A stretch of 64,000 nucleotides of DNA. Source: Rubritepida flocculans DSM 14296. GTDB lineage: Bacteria > Pseudomonadota > Alphaproteobacteria > Acetobacterales > Acetobacteraceae. The notes under the pieces are model-generated. The model did not search any database. It saw only the letters and a list, made by a program, of their open reading frames with translations, and had not been told where the DNA came from. Location of the stretch: the NCBI RefSeq assembly GCF_000425365.1, contig NZ_AUDH01000004.1, forward strand, positions 172,333-236,332. The letters are read 5' to 3'. Numbering within the stretch: the first letter of the stretch is position 1; the number at the start of each line of letters is the position of its first letter. This document shows, one piece after another, positions 28,301 to 34,989 of the stretch. The translations under genes and the position numbers were made by a program.

Positions 28301-29596
28301 TTCGGGCAGGGGGGCGCTCTCCAGCACGGCATGGGCGTTGGTGCCGCCGAAGCCGTAGTTGCACAGCCCGGCCAGCAGCCGCCCCGCGGGGGCGAGCGCC
28401 ACCGGCTGAGCCGCCGGGGCGAGCCCGAGCTCCTCCATCGGGATCTCGGGGTTGGGCTGTTCGAGGTAGAGGCTGGCCGGAAGGCGGCGATGCTCGAGCG
28501 CGAGCACGCATTTGGCGAGGCCCGCGAGCCCCGAGGCCGCCTCCAGATGCCCGACGTTCGATTTCACCGAACCGAGCGGCAGCGGCGCATTGCGCCCGCG
28601 CCCCAGCGCGGTGCCGATGGCGCGCGCCTCCACCGGATCGCCCGCGCGGGTGCCGGTGCCGTGCGCCTCCACGAAGTCGAGCGCGGAGGGGGCGATCCCC
28701 GCCCGCTCATAGACGGCCGTCAGCAGGCTGCGCTGCCCCTCGACGGAGGGGAGGTTGATGCCGTTCGTCCGCCCGTCCGAGTTCACGCCGATGGCTCGCA
28801 GCAGCGCGCGCGGCCGGGCGTAGCGCCGCGCCTCGGAGAGCTTGCCCAGCACCAGCGCCACCGCGCCCTCGCTGCGCACATAGCCGTCCGCCAGCGCCGA
28901 GAAGGGGCGCGAGCGGCCGGTGGGGGAGAGCATCCCCGCGCGCGAGAAGCCGATGAAGGGCGCGGGCGAGGCGAGCACGTTCACCCCGCCCACGATGGCG
29001 AGCTCGATCCGCCCGCTCTCCAGCGCCATCGCGGCCTCGGCCAGCGCGACGACGGAGGAGGAGCAGGCCGTGTCCAGCGTCAGGCTCGGGCCCTTGAGGT
29101 CGAAGACATAGGAGACGCGGTTGGAGATGATGGACAGGCTGTTGCCCGTCATGAAATGCGCTTCGATGGCGCCGAGGTCGAGCAGCGGCCCGTCCGCGTA
29201 GTCTGTGGCGGAGGCGCCGACATAGACGCCCACCGCCCGCCCGGCGAGCGAGGAGGGGGGGATGCCCGCATCCTCCAGCGCCTCCCACACCACCTCGAGC
29301 ATGAGGCGCTGCTGGGGGTCCATCTGCGCCGCCTCGCGCGGCGAAAGGCCGAAGGCCTGGGCGTCGAAGGCGTGCGCCTCGCGCAGATAGCCGCCGGCGA
29401 AGGTGTAGGTGGCCCCGCGCACGCGTGGGTTGGGGTTGAGGAAGCGCTCGGGGTGCCAGCGGTCGGGCGGGGGGCGGTCGGTCACGGTGGAGCGCTGCTC
29501 TTCCAGCACCGACCACAGCGCGCCGAGATCGGGCGCGCCCGGAAGCCGCGCGGCGATGCCGAGGATGCCGAGCGGTGAATCCGGGACGGTGATCAA
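22328..29596 (-). CDS. Highly reducing type I polyketide synthase, single module (KS-AT-DH-psiMT-ER-KR-ACP)
   Basis: About 2,422 residues from a TTG start at 29594-29596; GGGGAG lies nine bases upstream (29606-29611). Domains in order: KS (5-430; Cys178 in DTACSSS, His312 in EAHGTGT, His350 in KSNVGHLE), AT (525-850; Ser621 in GHSVGE; YPFHS at 722-726, malonyl-like), DH (895-1190; HRVDGEVVFP with His927), a region about 1200-1680 resembling a dead methyltransferase without a Gly-rich SAM loop, ER (about 1690-2010; VLIHGGAGGVGLAALQIAK), KR (about 2040-2240; VLGGTGGFGLA, Tyr2209) and ACP (Ser2373 in VGLDSLMALE). It probably works iteratively to build a saturated chain. There is no thioesterase; the following oxoamine synthase is the likely release step. 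Confidence 0.93.
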   Translation of the reverse strand: MITVPDSPLGILGIAARLPGAPDLGALWSVLEEQRSTVTDRPPPDRWHPERFLNPNPRVRGATYTFAGGYLREAHAFDAQAFGLSPREAAQMDPQQRLMLEVVWEALEDAGIPPSSLAGRAVGVYVGASATDYADGPLLDLGAIEAHFMTGNSLSIISNRVSYVFDLKGPSLTLDTACSSSVVALAEAAMALESGRIELAIVGGVNVLASPAPFIGFSRAGMLSPTGRSRPFSALADGYVRSEGAVALVLGKLSEARRYARPRALLRAIGVNSDGRTNGINLPSVEGQRSLLTAVYERAGIAPSALDFVEAHGTGTRAGDPVEARAIGTALGRGRNAPLPLGSVKSNVGHLEAASGLAGLAKCVLALEHRRLPASLYLEQPNPEIPMEELGLAPAAQPVALAPAGRLLAGLCNYGFGGTNAHAVLESAPLPETAPPRGEGCDVLLLSAHTREALQALAGDYAQALREHDPRSLAAEAEATRDRLRHRLVLDLGARGDAVAELEAFHRTGRPATPVAAIQGEAAAARARVAFVFSGNGSQWPGMGRAAYRANPRFRAAFDEIAAMVRAEGGACPLETMEAADCAERLRLTTAAQPLIFTTQMALVAALEAEGLRPDLVLGHSVGEVAAACSSGALSLADAVRLIVRRSAQQEFARDLGRMAVLACDGARAAELLAEAGGGEVEVAALNGPASTTISGTQEGVAAVIAAARRERLAAVQLDIEYPFHSALLEPAREPLIAALSDIAPRPAHTPFLSTVTGQAAAGETLDAAYWWSNVRAPVLFQPAVEAALAEAGVVVEIGPRPILGGAIAEVARGAGRRAAVLASLTQEAPPPGSDPIRRIVLEALARGADPGPRERPAPSPRRGPRRLPRMRWNRARYRIEPTKEAYGIYGVEQVPVHPLLGARIAPGGAEWRHLLGADMVPFLAGHRVDGEVVFPATGYIEIMIAAGREALGTARLRVEMLDVLRPLVLEPGEPRELSVTWHEAERAVQVRSRRRFEPAESFVLHARGLVSPEPSAQPPAPPEPPNLEWEGREAVYAAAEAARMSYSGAFRAVVACGRAGPVTVSEIAPSSPDLGAFKDVFATDPVSFDAAFHGLMLGIERGPGIVAGELPVRVARLSLYEPGRKAHRAVARLIRRTRGARVFDVDLLSASGSVVARAEGVVMRRVTYAASRAEDRVVRVREEEWAPARPDLAAALAGLARATADQHAAEREALAAFALSAAARAVHDVAGPRFSPSGPARLPPGARTAWQALTDALLEAGVLRHDGAQLAFTQPSELPSPAEALRLLARRAPAAPADLRLAAHMLGALPGLLATGFPTPEGAPLAEAMAAHSVFLAPVLDAARQVVERLAADHPERQLRLGLTESALPGLLPRLLPLARTRRISLRLLTASPEAAEGALARLGAREVVGIGDPASEEESQSLDLILAVAAQPLGEGSPSALDLLRALARTDCPVLLASPAHHTAIDLLHAATPDWFRLSLTPEEPVGAWPFPEETDAALLGAGLRPACAPALLPDGSRLLALVPEALPPPASAPAPRRGEGLALFGLRAAAMERLAQWLPGAELRSFPEPAALAAALAERSQAPGRPAVAVDLDLPRPSPVREALAGRILRLRGLAMALARQGGNPRLYVVCEEEDAVAHATAAFGRVLMNEFPEIDVVLLRTEPGCPGAAIEEALRRSLAGPLTEREVMVRGRGLSVPRAVRVGAPLRAPQPGRERSRLVAEPGGLDRLAWRIEPRRPPRAGEVEVEVAATGLNFRDIMLGLDVLDDEILGEGLTNGALGFEFAGRIRALGPEVGGFSPGDVVMGFAADAFASHVTVPQGQIFRAPRGLSAEAAAAIPVAFVTAWHALVETARLRAGETVLIHGGAGGVGLAALQIAKLQGARVVAAAGTAEKRELLRHLGADIAVDSRSPNLEEEVRAATGGVDVALNSVAGDAMRATLRLLKPFGRFVELGKRDFLDNTRLPLRPFVRNLAYFGVDLDQLLRHAPHVAAEAARRVIEAFEAGALHPIPYQIFEGASAPEAFRLMQASGHVGKLLVRPAPQGVAAGEGQPAFRPGPGAHVVLGGTGGFGLATALWLAERGARTVIVASRRGEIAPEAAARVQAAEARGCRILAERLDVTVTEEVIAAVARWRQEHGAIAGVIHSAMVLDDGMIIGLTPERLHSVLAPKVDGMRALAAATEGHGLDYLVAYSSTTTLVGSPGQAAYVAANAYLEGAVLELRARGVPALAVCWGAISDVGIIARTQGLGERLRASTGVAGVPAREALEHLGALLAAPRAAPAISSYSVLRWSPSASKLATLRGPYFGQVFGPGAQRMGAAGEETLDFSKLPREEAQRRLAEVVREEVARILRLPVEDVDPDRPLIDVGLDSLMALELRLMLEKRTGLELPMLALGGGRSVQELVSRMLASHPGADRAGKA

Positions 29597-29943
29597 GAAG
29601 GGTGGCTCCCCGGGAACGGACGGGCCGCGCGGGGTGCGCTCAGCCGCCCTGCAAGCTTCTGTTTTGTTCTCGAATAGGGGCAGGCGCCCGGCCGCGTCAA
29701 TGCGCCTGCATGCGGCGAGGCCCGGGCAGGAAGCTGCGCCGCGGAATGCGGGGGCGCCGGAGGGGCAGGGCAGGCCATGCCCGTCCATCGCATGAACCGG
29801 CCGGCGCCAGCCATCGCCAGCGCCAACCACCGGCTTCGACTTGCTCTATGACGGGCGCGCCGGCGGGCAGGGCCGTTTCTCGCAGTGCCGAAAGGGGTTA
29901 CCCTGCAATCCATGTCGAGGCTTGCGGAGGGGCGAGGGGTGGC
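29597..29943. promoter_or_regulatory. Divergent intergenic region of the PKS/KDSR cluster
   Basis: About 347 bases separate the TTG of the PKS gene from the GTG of the SDR gene and must hold both promoters. The most AT-rich patch (29652-29680, containing GTTTTGTTCTCGAATA) lies 60-85 bases upstream of the PKS start and is the best place for its promoter. A second candidate for the rightward operon is around 29834-29850 (TTCGACTTGCTCTATGA). No textbook -35/-10 pair or clear operator palindrome was found. Confidence 0.4.
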
Positions 29944-30738
29944 GTGCTCGCGGTGGTGAGCGGTGCCTCCAGCGGCATCGGCCTGGCGCTCGCGCAGGGG
30001 CTGCTGGCGCGCGGCGCGCAGGTTCTCGCCATCGCCCGCGGGGCGGAGCGGCTGGCCGCCGCGCGCGACGCCCTGCCGCCCGAGGCGCGTGCGCGCTTTC
30101 TGCCGCTGCCCGCCGATGTGCGTGAGGCCCGGCCTCTGGAGGCGGCGATCTCGGCGGCGGTGCAACGGCACGGCGCGCCCGGCTGGTGCATCGCCTGCGC
30201 GGGCATCGTCCGCCCGGGCCGCTTTGCCGATCTCGCCGCCGAGGACCACGCGGCGCAATGGGCCACCAACTACCAGGGCGCGGTGAACCTGCTGCGCGCC
30301 TGCCTGCCCGCCATGCGGCGCGCGGGGCGCGGGCGGGTGGTGCTCGTCTCCTCGGCCGCGGCGCTGGGGAGCTTCTACGGCTATTCGGGCTATGCGCCCG
30401 GCAAGGCCGCGCTGCGCGCCCTGGGGGATATCCTCCATCTCGAGCTCGGCCTTTCGGGCGTCACCGTCACCACGGCCTTCCCGCCGGACACGGACACGCC
30501 GCAATTGCAGGAAGAGGTGAAAGCACGACCAAGGGTCGCAGAGATCTTCATGCGCGGCAATCGGATTTTTGCGCCGCAACATGTCGCGCGCCGTATCCTG
30601 GAGGGCGCCGAGCGCGGCAGGCGCCACGTCACCCCCGGCCTGGGCGTGACGCTGCTGCACCGGCTGCCCTGGCTCATCGAGCCCGGGCTGCGCCGCGCCC
30701 AGCGCCGCCTCATGGCCGCGCATGAGCCGCGGGACTGA
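29944..30738 (+). CDS. Short-chain dehydrogenase, 3-ketodihydrosphingosine reductase-like
   Basis: From the GTG at 29944 the product has 264 residues. Cofactor loop SGASSGIG (6-13), catalytic Ser near 136, Tyr150 and Lys154 (YAPGK). The segment TAFPPDTDTPQLQEE (about 177-191) matches the strongly conserved PPDTDTPG stretch of eukaryotic and fungal 3-ketodihydrosphingosine reductases, which reduce the keto group made by serine palmitoyltransferase. FUM13 in the fumonisin cluster is of this kind. An in-frame ATG at 29848 would add 32 residues of poor quality; GGAGG and GAGGGG precede the GTG. The first gene of the rightward operon, it overlaps the P450 gene. Confidence 0.85.
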   Translation: MLAVVSGASSGIGLALAQGLLARGAQVLAIARGAERLAAARDALPPEARARFLPLPADVREARPLEAAISAAVQRHGAPGWCIACAGIVRPGRFADLAAEDHAAQWATNYQGAVNLLRACLPAMRRAGRGRVVLVSSAAALGSFYGYSGYAPGKAALRALGDILHLELGLSGVTVTTAFPPDTDTPQLQEEVKARPRVAEIFMRGNRIFAPQHVARRILEGAERGRRHVTPGLGVTLLHRLPWLIEPGLRRAQRRLMAAHEPRD

Positions 30739-32170
30739 GCCGATGCCTGGGCTGCTCGACCGCGTGCTGGCGCGCCTCGCCGCCGCCCCCGCCTTCGTCG
30801 AGCGGGTGGAGGAGGGCGCGCTCCTCCCCGCCCATCCGCCCCCATTGCCTGCGCCGCCCGGCCCCCTGCGCGCCCTGCTGCTCGCGCGCGAGAGCCTGCT
30901 CGCCGGCTGGACGGAAGAGGCCTTCGCCGCCGCGGATTTCCGCTTCCGGCTGCTGCGCCGCCAGGTCTGCGTGTTCAACCACCCGGATTCGGTGCGCGCC
31001 GTCTTCGTCACCCACCACGCCGCCTTCGAGCGCAAGGGCGCGATGATGCGCCGCTCCCTCGAGCCGCTGCTGGGCGACGGGCTCTTCGTCAGCGACGGCG
31101 CGACCTGGCGGCAGCGCCGTCCGATCGTGGCGGACATCGTCCACCGCAGCCACCTGCCGGAGTTCGCGCCGCTGATGAGCGAGGCGGCCGGCGCGCTCGC
31201 CGCGCGCTGGGCCGAGGCCGGGCCCGAGGCCGTGCACGACCTGCTGGCGGAGATGGCCGAGCTCACCGCCGGCATCATCGCGCGCAGCGTGTTCGGCCGC
31301 CGCCTGCCCGCCGAGGCGCTGCGCCGCATCGTGCGCGGCTTCGCCCGCTACCAGGGCGCGGTGGACAGCTTCAACCTCGGCTATTTCCTGGGCTGGCCCG
31401 AGGGCTGGGCGCAGGGCCGCGCGCGGCCCGTGCGCGAGGCCGCGGCCGAGGTGCAGGCGGTGGTCGAGGGGCTCGTCGCGGGCCATCTGCGCGGCGAGGG
31501 CGAGGCGGGCTCCATCCTCGACTGGCTGCTGCGCCGCGCCGGCGAGGGCGCGGTGAGCGAGGCCGCGCTCGCCGCGGTGCGCAACGAGGCCGCGACCATC
31601 TTCATGGCCGGCCATGAGACCACGGCCGCCGTGCTCACCTGGGCCTTCTACCTGCTCGCCAAGGCCCCCTGGGCCGAGGCCGCCCTGCACGCGGAGCTGG
31701 ACGCCGCCCTGCCGCCCGGGGGCGCGGCGCTCGACGACCTGCCGCGCCTGCCCTACACGCGCGCCGTGATCGAGGAGGCGATGCGCCTCTACCCGCCCGT
31801 GCCCATCCTGCCCCGCCAGGCGGGCGAGGCCATGCGGATCGGCGAGCTGGAGGTGGAGAAGGACGCGCTGGTGCTGGTCTGCCCCTGGCTGCTGCACCGC
31901 TCGCCCGATCTCTGGGAGGCGCCGCACGCCTTCCGCCCCGACCGCTTCCTGGGCGAGGCGCGGCCGCGGCCCTACAGCTACATCCCCTTCTCGGCCGGCC
32001 CCCGCGTCTGCGCGGGCCTCGCCTTCGCCATGGCGGAGGCGATGATCTGCCTCGCCACGCTCGCGCGGCGCTTCCGCCTCGTGCTGCGCCCGGGCGTGGT
32101 GGCCGAGCCGGTGGCGCGGCTCTCGCTGCGCCCGCGCGCGCCCCTTCTCGTGCGGGCCCTGCCGCGGTGA
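30722..32170 (+). CDS. Cytochrome P450
   Basis: A 482-residue haem-thiolate monooxygenase. The haem loop is FSAGPRVCAG with Cys430, the I-helix oxygen motif is AGHETT, and the ExxR pair is in EEAMRLYPP. No N-terminal membrane anchor or fused reductase is visible, so it would need ferredoxin-type partners encoded elsewhere. The ATG at 30722 overlaps the SDR gene by 17 bases; the in-frame ATG at 30743 is an equally possible start. Its place after a KDSR-like gene suggests hydroxylation of a long-chain base or acyl chain, as the P450s do in fungal sphinganine-analogue clusters. Confidence 0.92.
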   Translation: MSRGTEPMPGLLDRVLARLAAAPAFVERVEEGALLPAHPPPLPAPPGPLRALLLARESLLAGWTEEAFAAADFRFRLLRRQVCVFNHPDSVRAVFVTHHAAFERKGAMMRRSLEPLLGDGLFVSDGATWRQRRPIVADIVHRSHLPEFAPLMSEAAGALAARWAEAGPEAVHDLLAEMAELTAGIIARSVFGRRLPAEALRRIVRGFARYQGAVDSFNLGYFLGWPEGWAQGRARPVREAAAEVQAVVEGLVAGHLRGEGEAGSILDWLLRRAGEGAVSEAALAAVRNEAATIFMAGHETTAAVLTWAFYLLAKAPWAEAALHAELDAALPPGGAALDDLPRLPYTRAVIEEAMRLYPPVPILPRQAGEAMRIGELEVEKDALVLVCPWLLHRSPDLWEAPHAFRPDRFLGEARPRPYSYIPFSAGPRVCAGLAFAMAEAMICLATLARRFRLVLRPGVVAEPVARLSLRPRAPLLVRALPR

Positions 32171-33090
32171 GCGAGGAGGCGAACCCCATCCTGGCCGCGC
32201 GGCTCGCCCGGCGCCGCCCCACCCTCCTCAACCGCGCGCGCGACGCGTGGGAGATCGCGCTGGACGCCGCCTTCCGCCGCCTGCCCATGGATCTCGGCCC
32301 CAGCCTGGCGCGGCGCTTCACGCTGGCGGAGCTGCGCCTCGCCCGGCCCTGGGTGCTGGAGGGCGCGCGGCGCAACCTCGCGCGGCTGCGCCCCGATCTG
32401 CCCGAGGCCGAGCGCGAGGCGATGGCGAGCCGCTTCATCGTCCACCTCGCCTCGCTGGTGGGCGAGATCGCCTCCGTCGAGCGGCAGTTCCCGGCCGGGC
32501 GGGTGGAGATGCAGGGCCATGAGGCCGGGGTGGCGGCGCACAAGGCCGGGCCGCTGCTCGGCCTTTCGCTGCACACCGGCAACTGGGAGCTGCTGGGCGC
32601 GGCGCTGCGCGAGCTCGGCGTGCCGCTCTCCTCCTTCTACGAAGAGGCCGAAAGCCCCGGCGCCACGCGCGTGCTGCGCGGCCTGCGCGGCCGGCTCGGC
32701 GTGCGGCTGCTGGAGCCGACGCTGGCCGGCGTGCGCCAGGGGCTGCGCGAGCTGCGCGAGGGCCGGGTGGTGGCCGTCTTCGGCGACGAGGCGCGGGCGG
32801 GGCGGCTGATGGCGCCCTTCTTCGGCCGGCCGCCGCACACGCGCGGCAACCTCGCCGTCGCCGCGCGGCTCGCCCGCGCCACCGACGCGGTGATCGTCGT
32901 CAACCAGGTGCTGCGCCTGCCCGGGAACCGGTTCCGCGTGGTGTTCCACCCGCCGCGGCGCCTGCCGCCCCGCGCCGAGACGGGCGAGGCGGCGCTGCTC
33001 GCGGATGTGACGCTGCTGAACGAGTGGATCGAGCCCGCCATCCTGCCCCATCTGGACCAGTGGTATTTCCTGGATGACGCGCTCGACTGA
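32167..33090 (+). CDS. LpxL/HtrB-family lipid acyltransferase
   Basis: A 307-residue member of the lipid A late-acyltransferase family. The catalytic H(x)4E is visible as HTGNWE (His136, Glu141), with further motifs VVAVFGDEARAGRL and MAPFFGRPPHTRGN. Unlike E. coli LpxL it has no strong N-terminal membrane helix. It starts with GTG overlapping the P450 stop by four bases. Members acylate lipid A, phosphatidylinositol mannosides or ornithine lipids. In this cluster an N- or O-acylation of a sphingoid-like base is plausible but unproven. Confidence 0.85.
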   Translation: MSEEANPILAARLARRRPTLLNRARDAWEIALDAAFRRLPMDLGPSLARRFTLAELRLARPWVLEGARRNLARLRPDLPEAEREAMASRFIVHLASLVGEIASVERQFPAGRVEMQGHEAGVAAHKAGPLLGLSLHTGNWELLGAALRELGVPLSSFYEEAESPGATRVLRGLRGRLGVRLLEPTLAGVRQGLRELREGRVVAVFGDEARAGRLMAPFFGRPPHTRGNLAVAARLARATDAVIVVNQVLRLPGNRFRVVFHPPRRLPPRAETGEAALLADVTLLNEWIEPAILPHLDQWYFLDDALD

Positions 33091-34342
33091 GCCGCGCCTG
33101 CTGCTCGATCTCTCGCGCCTGCTCTGGCGCGGGGGACGGCGCGCGCCGGGCGGCATAGACCGCTTCGAGGCGCTGTTCGCCGACCACCTGCTGCGGCATG
33201 ACCCGGAGGCGGGCTTCGTTTTCACAGATGGCGGGGCGGTGCGGCTGCTGCCGCGCGCCGTGGCGGTGGCGGTGGCGGGCGGGGCGCTCGCGCGCTGGGC
33301 GGGGCGCGAGGGCGATGCGGGCTGCCGGCGCGTCGCGGCCTATCTGGCGGGGGATGGCGGCGCCCTGCCCGTGCTGCGCCTGGCCGCCGGCGAGGGGCGG
33401 CCGGGCCTTGCCGAGCGCCTCTCCTGGGCGATCGCCGATCTGCGCTTCCGCCCGCGCCGCGCCCCCGTGCTGGGCCCGGAGGCGCTGGCGGGGGCGGTCT
33501 ATGTGAACCTCTCGCATCGCAACCTCGACGATCCGCGGCTGATCGCCGCCCTCGCCCCGGCCCGTGCGCGACTCGCCCATGTGCATGACGACATTCCGCT
33601 GCGCCGGCCCGATTTCGCCGTGCCCGGGCTGCCCGAGGCCTTCGCGCGGATGTTCGCGCACCTGGCGGCGGGCGGCTTCGCGCTGACCACCAACTCGCGC
33701 GATTCGGCGGCGCGCATCGCGGCGACGGCGGCGGCGCGGGGCTGGGCCCTGCCGCCGGCGCGGCCCATGCCGCTGCCGCTGCCGCCCACGCTGCACGGCC
33801 CGGTTCAGAGGGTGCGCCCTGCGCGGCCCTTCTTCGTGGCGGCCGGGCTGTTCACGGCGCGCAAGAACCTCGGCACGGTCATCGAGGCGATGCGGCGGCT
33901 CAACGCCTGCTGCGCCGTGGACCTCGTCCTGGTGGGCGCGCCCGGGGCGGACGCCGTCGCGGCGCTTGGCGGGCGCACGGGGCCGGCCTGGCTGCGCCGG
34001 GCTGAGGGCTTGAGCGATGCCGCGCTGCGACGCCTGCTTGGCGCGGCCAGCGCTCTGCTCGCCCCCTCGCTGGAGGAGGGTTTCGACTATCCGGCGCAGG
34101 AGGCGCTGGCGCTGGGCGTGCCGGTGCTCGCCTCCGACATCCCGGTGCACCGCGAGTATCTGGGCGGGTATGCGCGGCTGCTGCCGGCCGAGGCGGCGGA
34201 GGCCTGGGCGACGGCCATGGCGGCGCTGCTGGAGGAGGGGCCGCAGGCCGAGGCGCGCGCCCTGGCCGCCGCCTGGGACGCGCCGCCGGCCGAGGCGCGC
34301 TGCGCCGCGCTGGCCGGCTACGCGCGTGCGCTCAGCGCCTGA
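33074..34342 (+). CDS. Glycosyltransferase, GT4-like
   Basis: A 422-residue GT-B-type enzyme. The C-terminal half carries FFVAAGLFTARKNLGTVIEAM and the donor-binding ALLAPSLEEGFDYPAQEALALG motif with the paired glutamates of GT4 enzymes. The N-terminal half has GGIDRFEALFADHLL, typical of acceptor-side domains. It overlaps the acyltransferase gene by 17 bases and is the last gene of the rightward operon, so it probably glycosylates the lipid product. Donor and acceptor cannot be read from the sequence. Confidence 0.87.
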   Translation: MTRSTEPRLLLDLSRLLWRGGRRAPGGIDRFEALFADHLLRHDPEAGFVFTDGGAVRLLPRAVAVAVAGGALARWAGREGDAGCRRVAAYLAGDGGALPVLRLAAGEGRPGLAERLSWAIADLRFRPRRAPVLGPEALAGAVYVNLSHRNLDDPRLIAALAPARARLAHVHDDIPLRRPDFAVPGLPEAFARMFAHLAAGGFALTTNSRDSAARIAATAAARGWALPPARPMPLPLPPTLHGPVQRVRPARPFFVAAGLFTARKNLGTVIEAMRRLNACCAVDLVLVGAPGADAVAALGGRTGPAWLRRAEGLSDAALRRLLGAASALLAPSLEEGFDYPAQEALALGVPVLASDIPVHREYLGGYARLLPAEAAEAWATAMAALLEEGPQAEARALAAAWDAPPAEARCAALAGYARALSA

Positions 34343-34553
34343 ACAAGCCGAACAGGGTGCGGAAATCGAGCACCGACTTGAGATCCTTCGCCGGAAAGCT
34401 CAGCGTGCAGCGCTCGCCGGTCCGGTTGAAGAACTCGAGGCGGATCTGTCCCTCCACCGTGCCGGCATAGCGCACCCGCTCTCCCTGGAAGCGGTCATTC
34501 GCCTGCGGGGCGCTGAAGCTCACCTCGCTGCGGAAGGGGAGGGTGTCGGACAT
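34332..34553 (-). CDS. Hypothetical protein, 73 residues
   Basis: A small soluble protein of mostly beta-strand character (FSAPQANDRFQGERVRYAGT ... QIRLEFFNRTGERCTLSF) ending FRTLFGLFRR. It has no signal peptide or membrane segment. The family is not recognised. It converges with the glycosyltransferase gene, overlapping it by 11 bases, and lies next to tRNA-Phe. The coding frame and start are plausible but not proved. Confidence 0.6.
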   Translation of the reverse strand: MSDTLPFRSEVSFSAPQANDRFQGERVRYAGTVEGQIRLEFFNRTGERCTLSFPAKDLKSVLDFRTLFGLFRR

Positions 34554-34599
34554 GGCGATCCCTTCGCAGAGACGGGGCGGTGGCGGGACGGGAGGAAGG

Positions 34600-34675
34600 T
34601 GGTGCCCAGGGCCGGAATCGAACCAGCGACACTGCGATTTTCAGTCGCATGCTCTACCAACTGAGCTACCTGGGC
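34600..34675 (-). tRNA. tRNA-Phe (GAA)
   Basis: A complete cloverleaf on the minus strand: acceptor stem GCCCAGG paired with CCTGGGC, D-loop with AGCTCAGTTGGTAGAGC, anticodon loop CTGAAAA (anticodon GAA), T-loop GGTTCGATTCC, and an encoded CCA end. It stands alone between the 73-residue hypothetical gene and yacG. Confidence 0.96.
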
Positions 34676-34788
34676 GCCGTCGGTCGCGGGGTGATAGCGA
34701 AGGGGCGCGGGGGTGTCCAGCCGGGGGGGCGGGGTTACACCGGGAGCGGAGGCGCCTCGCCGGGAGTCGCGGAACGCGGCTGCCCCTG

Positions 34789-34989
34789 TCAGCCTTCCTC
34801 CTCTCCGGCGCGCGCCTGCGGCTCCTGCATCGGCAGCGCATAGGCGCCGCTGAGCCAGCGCCCGAGATCCACCTGCCGGCAGCGGTCCGAGCAGAAGGGC
34901 CAGGGGCCGCGCGCGCCCGGCTGGCGCGGGGGCGCGGGCCGGCCGCAGACCGGGCAGCGCGGTCGGCCCGGCGGGTTGCGCTCAGGCAT
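34789..34989 (-). CDS. yacG: DNA gyrase inhibitor YacG
   Basis: A 66-residue zinc-ribbon protein with the CPVC ... CSDRC pattern (Cys-x2-Cys and Cys-x3-Cys) followed by [13 protein letters not shown], the conserved YacG segment. YacG binds GyrB and blocks DNA binding in E. coli. It overlaps the preceding RNase E/G gene by eight bases. Confidence 0.9.
   Translation of the reverse strand: MPERNPPGRPRCPVCGRPAPPRQPGARGPWPFCSDRCRQVDLGRWLSGAYALPMQEPQARAGEEEG

Noticed and set aside
25532..29578. A 1,348-codon open frame on the plus strand opposite the PKS gene
   Set aside because: The PKS domains on the minus strand are unmistakable; the plus-strand product is low-complexity His/Arg/Gly sequence with no recognisable fold.
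29777..29851. 24-codon ORF in the divergent PKS/SDR intergenic region, possible leader peptide
   Set aside because: A GGAGG site is present but at poor spacing, the peptide has no attenuator-like codon run, and nothing supports translation.
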